Source of the DNA: Patiria miniata
Lineage: Eukaryota; Echinodermata; Asteroidea; Valvatida; Asterinidae
Reading direction: 5' to 3'
Assembly (NCBI RefSeq): GCF_015706575.1
Contig: NW_024037048.1
Span: 10,805,512-10,869,511 of the forward strand
DNA length: 64,000 bases
Every line of letters begins with the position of its first letter. Positions within the stretch are counted from its first letter, which is position 1. This document shows positions 59,863 through 64,000 of the stretch, in pieces. The notes beneath the pieces were generated by a model that had not been told where the DNA came from, did no database searches, and was given only the letters and a program-made list of their open reading frames with translations. The position numbers and the translations under genes are program-made.

Positions 59863-59906
59863 TTAGGGAACACCACCATATAGCCACGTTCACGGGTCTA
59901 TACTGT

Positions 59907-60487
59907 AGTCTTTCTGTACACGATCATGACGACTCAGATTACCAAACAACAAAAGTTTAAATTAGGGCAAAAAATAGGCTAGAGATTTTGGATTAAAAAA
60001 CCTATTCTTTTGGAAAAATTGAAAAAATGAGGCAACTCACCAACGCAATCTGCAACACAAGCTCAAAATATCGGGGCTTTGAGCCAAATTTGACAACTCA
60101 AAAAAGTCAAAGAACGGAACTGTTGGCCTCAACTTAAAACCACAGCAGGGAATTCCCCACATGTTGCAATACCGCGAACTTTAAGACAGAGGGCGCTCTG
60201 GTTAAAAAAGGTAGGGTGCAGGCTAGCTTTTTTTAGCGGTTTTTTTTTTTATTCCTGAAATTACAGGAATTTGAAAATTCTAAAACCTTACCAAAAAACT
60301 TACAATGTCAGGATCCTTTGGAGGCAGATTTCAAAAGACAATAAACAAATGAATTATGTCATATGTATTAACTATTTCTGGTTGTTTTGGCTTTGTTTTG
60401 TTTGTTTGTTTGTTTGTTAGGGCTGATGTGGTGTTTGTTTGTTGTCATGTTTGTTGGGTTGTCGGGCTGTGTGTCTATTTTCCTTAT
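59907..60487. other. Intergenic, nothing recognised
   Basis: AT-rich with a GTTTGTTTGTTT run near 60401; no gene or terminal repeats. Confidence 0.5.
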
Positions 60488-60730
60488 TAGGGAGGTTTCG
60501 CAAGCGAACGGATACACTTACACTTACGTTTAGCTATCCGTATCCGTTTTTTACATACGTGTAGCGAGCGAGGTATGCGTGTCGTCTGCACGTTTAGCGG
60601 ATAGTGAGTGGCGTATGACGTCATACGTGCAGACGACACGCATATCTCGCTCGCTACACGTAAGTAAAAAATGGATACGGATAGCTAAACGTAAGTGTAA
60701 GCGTATCCGTTCGCTTGCGAAACCTCCCTA
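60488..60730. mobile_element. 243-bp foldback MITE (TAGGGAGGTTTCGCAAGCGA)
   Basis: Ends TAGGGAGGTTTCGCAAGCGA and complement; arms ~105 bp; TTAT at 60484-60487 and 60731-60734. Confidence 0.9.
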
Positions 60731-61921
60731 TTATTATCATCTTAAATGAGAATACGCTATGTACCGGTAAATGAACTTTTATTGTGTACACTACCACTTA
60801 TTAGATTAACTTGTCTTTAGAGATGCACCCAAATATTGTAAAGCTTGCAAAATGGACATAATTTTAGTTAGCTGTCAAATCGAGGCTGTCAGTGCTTAGT
60901 CTAGTCCCAGACCTGACGATTATTCCCGACGCTCTCATCTTAATTGTAGGTAAAGCAGCCTCCATGGCTAAAAATAAACATGAAGACATATCGACTGCCC
61001 TTTTTCAAAGCACGGCTTCGTTGCCGAAATGGCTTTATCACATATGTAGCTTTTTAATATTCCGATAATTTTGTTTTAATAATTCACTTGCTTGATACTA
61101 TCACACAGGTTTGATAATACAGTTTGATATTTCTGTGAGAAAACGTTGACCTAGAATCTTCAAAGTTAGGCCCCAAGTACATCTGGGCCGCAGGGCGAGG
61201 ATGGGGAAGAGCAAAATCCCAAAATTGCCCTGCCGTGGAAATTATTGTTTGGGGGAGGGGGGGGGGGGGCGGACACTACATTCAGGGAACGCTCTTCAGG
61301 ATATCAATGTATATCCATATGTATACTCGCACTTACATCATCAAAACGGCGCATTTTAAAAACTTGTGTTAGTACTTTGTTTCTCCACGTGACTTTTTAG
61401 TGCATGAATACATTTTTGTTCGAAAGATACCTCGAAATCCGCATTTTTTTCTCATCACGAAAAATATTTTTTTTTGGGGGGGGGGGGGGGAGGAATGATT
61501 CAATAGCACATATCCGCCTCCCCTGGTCAAAAAATGGGGGGGGGGGGGGTAACTCCCCCCGGGATTTACGCCCTGACCAAATGGCACGTTTAGCACTAGA
61601 CCACGTCTAGTTTTGGAAAATCCCGGTAACGGTCGTCAAATTCAAAACAGAACATGACGCAGCAAAAGGTTCGCCCCTCGTATACGATCCGAGTATATAC
61701 TTGATGGACACAATCGTCGTTGTATTTCAAGTTTTCTAAAGTAAAGCAATGAATATTAACTTTCAACTCATTTTTCAACTCATTTTTCAAGGGCAATTAG
61801 CAGTTAATAAAACCTATATCATACTCAGAAATACTCGGGCGCTATCCGATTGTCGACGAAATCAATTCGGCAAACTTCGGACGTTTTCGGAAAAAGGAGG
61901 AATTCCTTCCATTTTAGTCAC
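60731..61921. other. Intergenic, no gene seen
   Basis: G/C homopolymers at 61253-61270, 61476-61490 and 61538-61550 with flanking A/T runs; otherwise unique-looking. Confidence 0.5.
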
Positions 61922-62203
61922 CATTACTGGACCAAGCCCAGTCTAAAGTGGCTTTCTTGGCTGTTGGTAGCTTTCCAGCACTTAACTGGCGCATCACTCA
62001 TCACTCAAATTCTGATGGGAGGCAGGCTGGCTCTAAACAACAGACGCATATACATTGGGGATAGCCTGAGTGCTTATCAAGAACATATATTTATGGTCAT
62101 CAACTGATTAAATAGCCATTATCTTAGTAGGGGGCTCATGAATACGAACCCGGGATTCACGGGTTCGAGAAAGCCACATTAGACTGGGCTTGGTCCAGTA
62201 ATG
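61922..62203. mobile_element. MITE (CATTACTGGACCAAGCCCAG ends)
   Basis: Left CATTACTGGACCAAGCCCAG TCTAA-GTGGCTTTCT is repeated inverted at the right end with few mismatches; ~280 bp. Confidence 0.78.
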
Positions 62204-62321
62204 CATTGCGTACTTTCTCTGTAATACAATGTATTACTGACGGCTACCTATTACTTCAGATTCATCAGAAAAAGTCAGAATCTTTTGGTCTGGGAACCAG
62301 ACTAGCCAGTGCTAATTAAGC

Positions 62322-62651
62322 ATAGAGTTATATTATAAAAACTAGAGCGCGCATTCACTATACCGCACGCACAATGCAGACGTGCCACCCTAGCTGTAGA
62401 CCTCGCCGCCAGTTTGTAAGTGGGCAAAAAATACTCGGATGTGCACACTTCAGGATTGACTGCAATGCGTATCTTGTTGTTTTACTGTTGGTACCGGTTC
62501 AACTTATAAATCCCCCGACGATGCCTTGTTTTACCGTGCTGTTTTGCCTAACGTTATGTGTTGTGCGCATGTGCTTTGCCCACATGTCCATGCCAGTACG
62601 GGGTCACGTGATGAGTGCGCTCTCTATTTAAAAAAAAAAATATAATTCTAT
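62322..62651. mobile_element. MITE, ATAGAGCTATA family, divergent copy
   Basis: ATAGAGTTATATT ... TATAATTCTAT; flanked by CTAATTAAGC / GTAATTAAGC, again a 10-bp duplication. Confidence 0.78.
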
Positions 62652-62661
62652 GTAATTAAGC

Positions 62662-64000
62662 CATTGTACAACCTCGTCCCCAGTGCTTACTTTATTTCCA
62701 ACATCGTTTCCAAATAGTACACCCTGGATAGGAAACTTTCTTCCTATGTGCTGCCTCGATACCGCAATTGGCTAGAACTGGATTTATATGGTGTACTTGG
62801 TGTTGTTATTCATAACGTGCAGTACGTGTTTTCGCGATCATTCGCCCATGTCTTCTCGAAAATATTAATTTTCTTTCCAATTTGTTCATACTAATGTCGC
62901 GAGGTAGCAACCCCAACGATAATACGGGTGGTCAGGTTCACCCTCATGAAGATAGAGTAAGGTGGAAAACAAGCAGAATCGAACTGGGACACTCAGGCAG
63001 TTGTTATGTTGATTCACTTGATCAAGTTTTAATTAAACTCACTTTCTCCAACTGTACAAAATAATCCAAATGAAGATCCAAATAAGAAATAGGGAAAGAC
63101 CCAAATGAATCCCTTGAATGAAGAAGACGACCAAGAAGAAGACCCCCCCCCCCCAAAAAAGGACCCCTGATATAAAACAGAGAAGGCCTGTAACTACAAC
63201 GTTGCACTTGAGATGTCGAACTCAGTTCAAGGCTTGTGACTCAATAGTCTCAGCCCAAAAATGAGAGAAAAGTGGGCGACTTTTAGCCAAGAGTTGGCTC
63301 GGACTGAGCTTCTTTCACGGCCCGCTCGCAAGAGAACAAACCATGTGAGCGCTAGCGCTCTTACCGTAATGCGATATGACTACAACCCCTCGTCGCGCAT
63401 GAAAATGGCTCAGGAGGAGTATTGACTTTGATTACTAACAATGATAATGACATACTGTTACCAAATAATCATTCTCAAGACAGAATTATCAAATGACATA
63501 AATGTCGACGAACATAGTCCAAACTTGTTAATTAGGGCTATTACACTGGCGGGTAAGTACACTAAAAGGAACAGCCAGAAAATAACATTTCATGAATTAT
63601 TCATTATTTTGAACCCAAAACCCATATCGTTACATTAATATGAAAAATATGAAAGGTGATACTGCATATTGTCTTGATAAGATCGTAACAGTTTAACTAA
63701 GATAAAATCGTGTTTTCGTAACTCACGGCATGCTCGGGCTGCGATGAATTGATTCTGTTCTTACCCCAGACACTGCACACAAAAACAAACGCAAATGTAA
63801 CACACAGGCAGGCACCAGACTATTCCTCATTCGCATACGTGTTCAAAAATCTTGCACATGCAAATGGTCCAATACCAGGGTGAGAAAGCAGCTAGTGGTG
63901 GGCGCGTACTGCTCGACACCCTGGGGACGAGGTTGGCCATCGTAGGCCACTGGGAACCTTTTCGTTAAGTTCAATCTGCTAATTTTAAATTCAATTAAAC
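62662..64000. other. Intergenic to window edge, nothing recognised
   Basis: No gene, array or matched terminal repeats found. A poly-C (63144-63154) and GAAGAAGACGACCAAGAAGA purine run occur. Confidence 0.4.

Larger units (their letters stand above)
57034..59900. mobile_element. 2.87-kb composite element with TAGACCCGTGAACGTG ends
   Basis: Perfect 16-bp inverted ends (57034-57049 and 59885-59900) and TACTGT on both sides (57028-57033, 59901-59906). Inside are a GC-rich block, GGGGACACATTTACC repeats, a ~185-bp hairpin, a nested foldback (58200-59146) and a nested GGCC-family MITE (59473-59862). No transposase frame found; about 1.5 kb remains without the inserts. Confidence 0.72.

Overview
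The window is eukaryotic nuclear DNA. It has multi-exon genes with GT-AG introns, one intact tRNA gene, and introns and intergenic DNA packed with short non-autonomous DNA transposons (MITEs), tRNA-derived SINE pieces and minisatellites. The invertebrate-type single CHD1/CHD2 gene, the animal-type SWEET transporter and the repeat style suggest a marine invertebrate deuterostome, most likely an echinoderm. The species cannot be fixed from sequence alone.

Layout. (1) About 1-37.4 kb, minus strand: a CHD1/CHD2-family chromatin remodeler. I could place 32 coding exons with consistent phases (4,907 bp, about 1,635 codons). The 3' end runs off the left edge of the window. (2) 37,544-37,616: tRNA-Val(CAC), between the two divergent protein genes. 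(3) 38,438-45,618, plus strand: a complete six-exon SWEET sugar transporter (SLC50A1 family, 213 aa). (4) 45.8-52.4 kb: no gene seen, many nested MITEs. (5) 52,433-53,712, minus strand: an intronless, unrecognised multi-pass membrane protein gene split by one frame change, with three copies of an internal acidic repeat. (6) 53.8-64 kb: no convincing gene. It is mostly palindromic elements, including a 2.87-kb element (57,034-59,900) that carries other elements inside it.

The most unusual patterns are in repeat/exon geometry. In five introns of two unrelated genes a minisatellite begins at or within a few tens of bases of the 5' splice site. One CHD exon (6,701-6,843) is flanked on both sides by arrays. 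The array on its 3'-splice-site side consists of about seven extra tandem copies of the splice acceptor plus the first ~33 bp of the exon itself. Several MITE insertions can be dated relative to each other, and their target duplications read directly, because an empty version of the site occurs elsewhere in the window (TTAA at 48,569/49,060; TTA at 59,470/59,863).

CHD remodels nucleosomes in the nucleus and SWEET moves sugar across membranes; nothing links them beyond a shared upstream region. No LTR, viral or toxin-gene remains and no CRISPR array were recognised.
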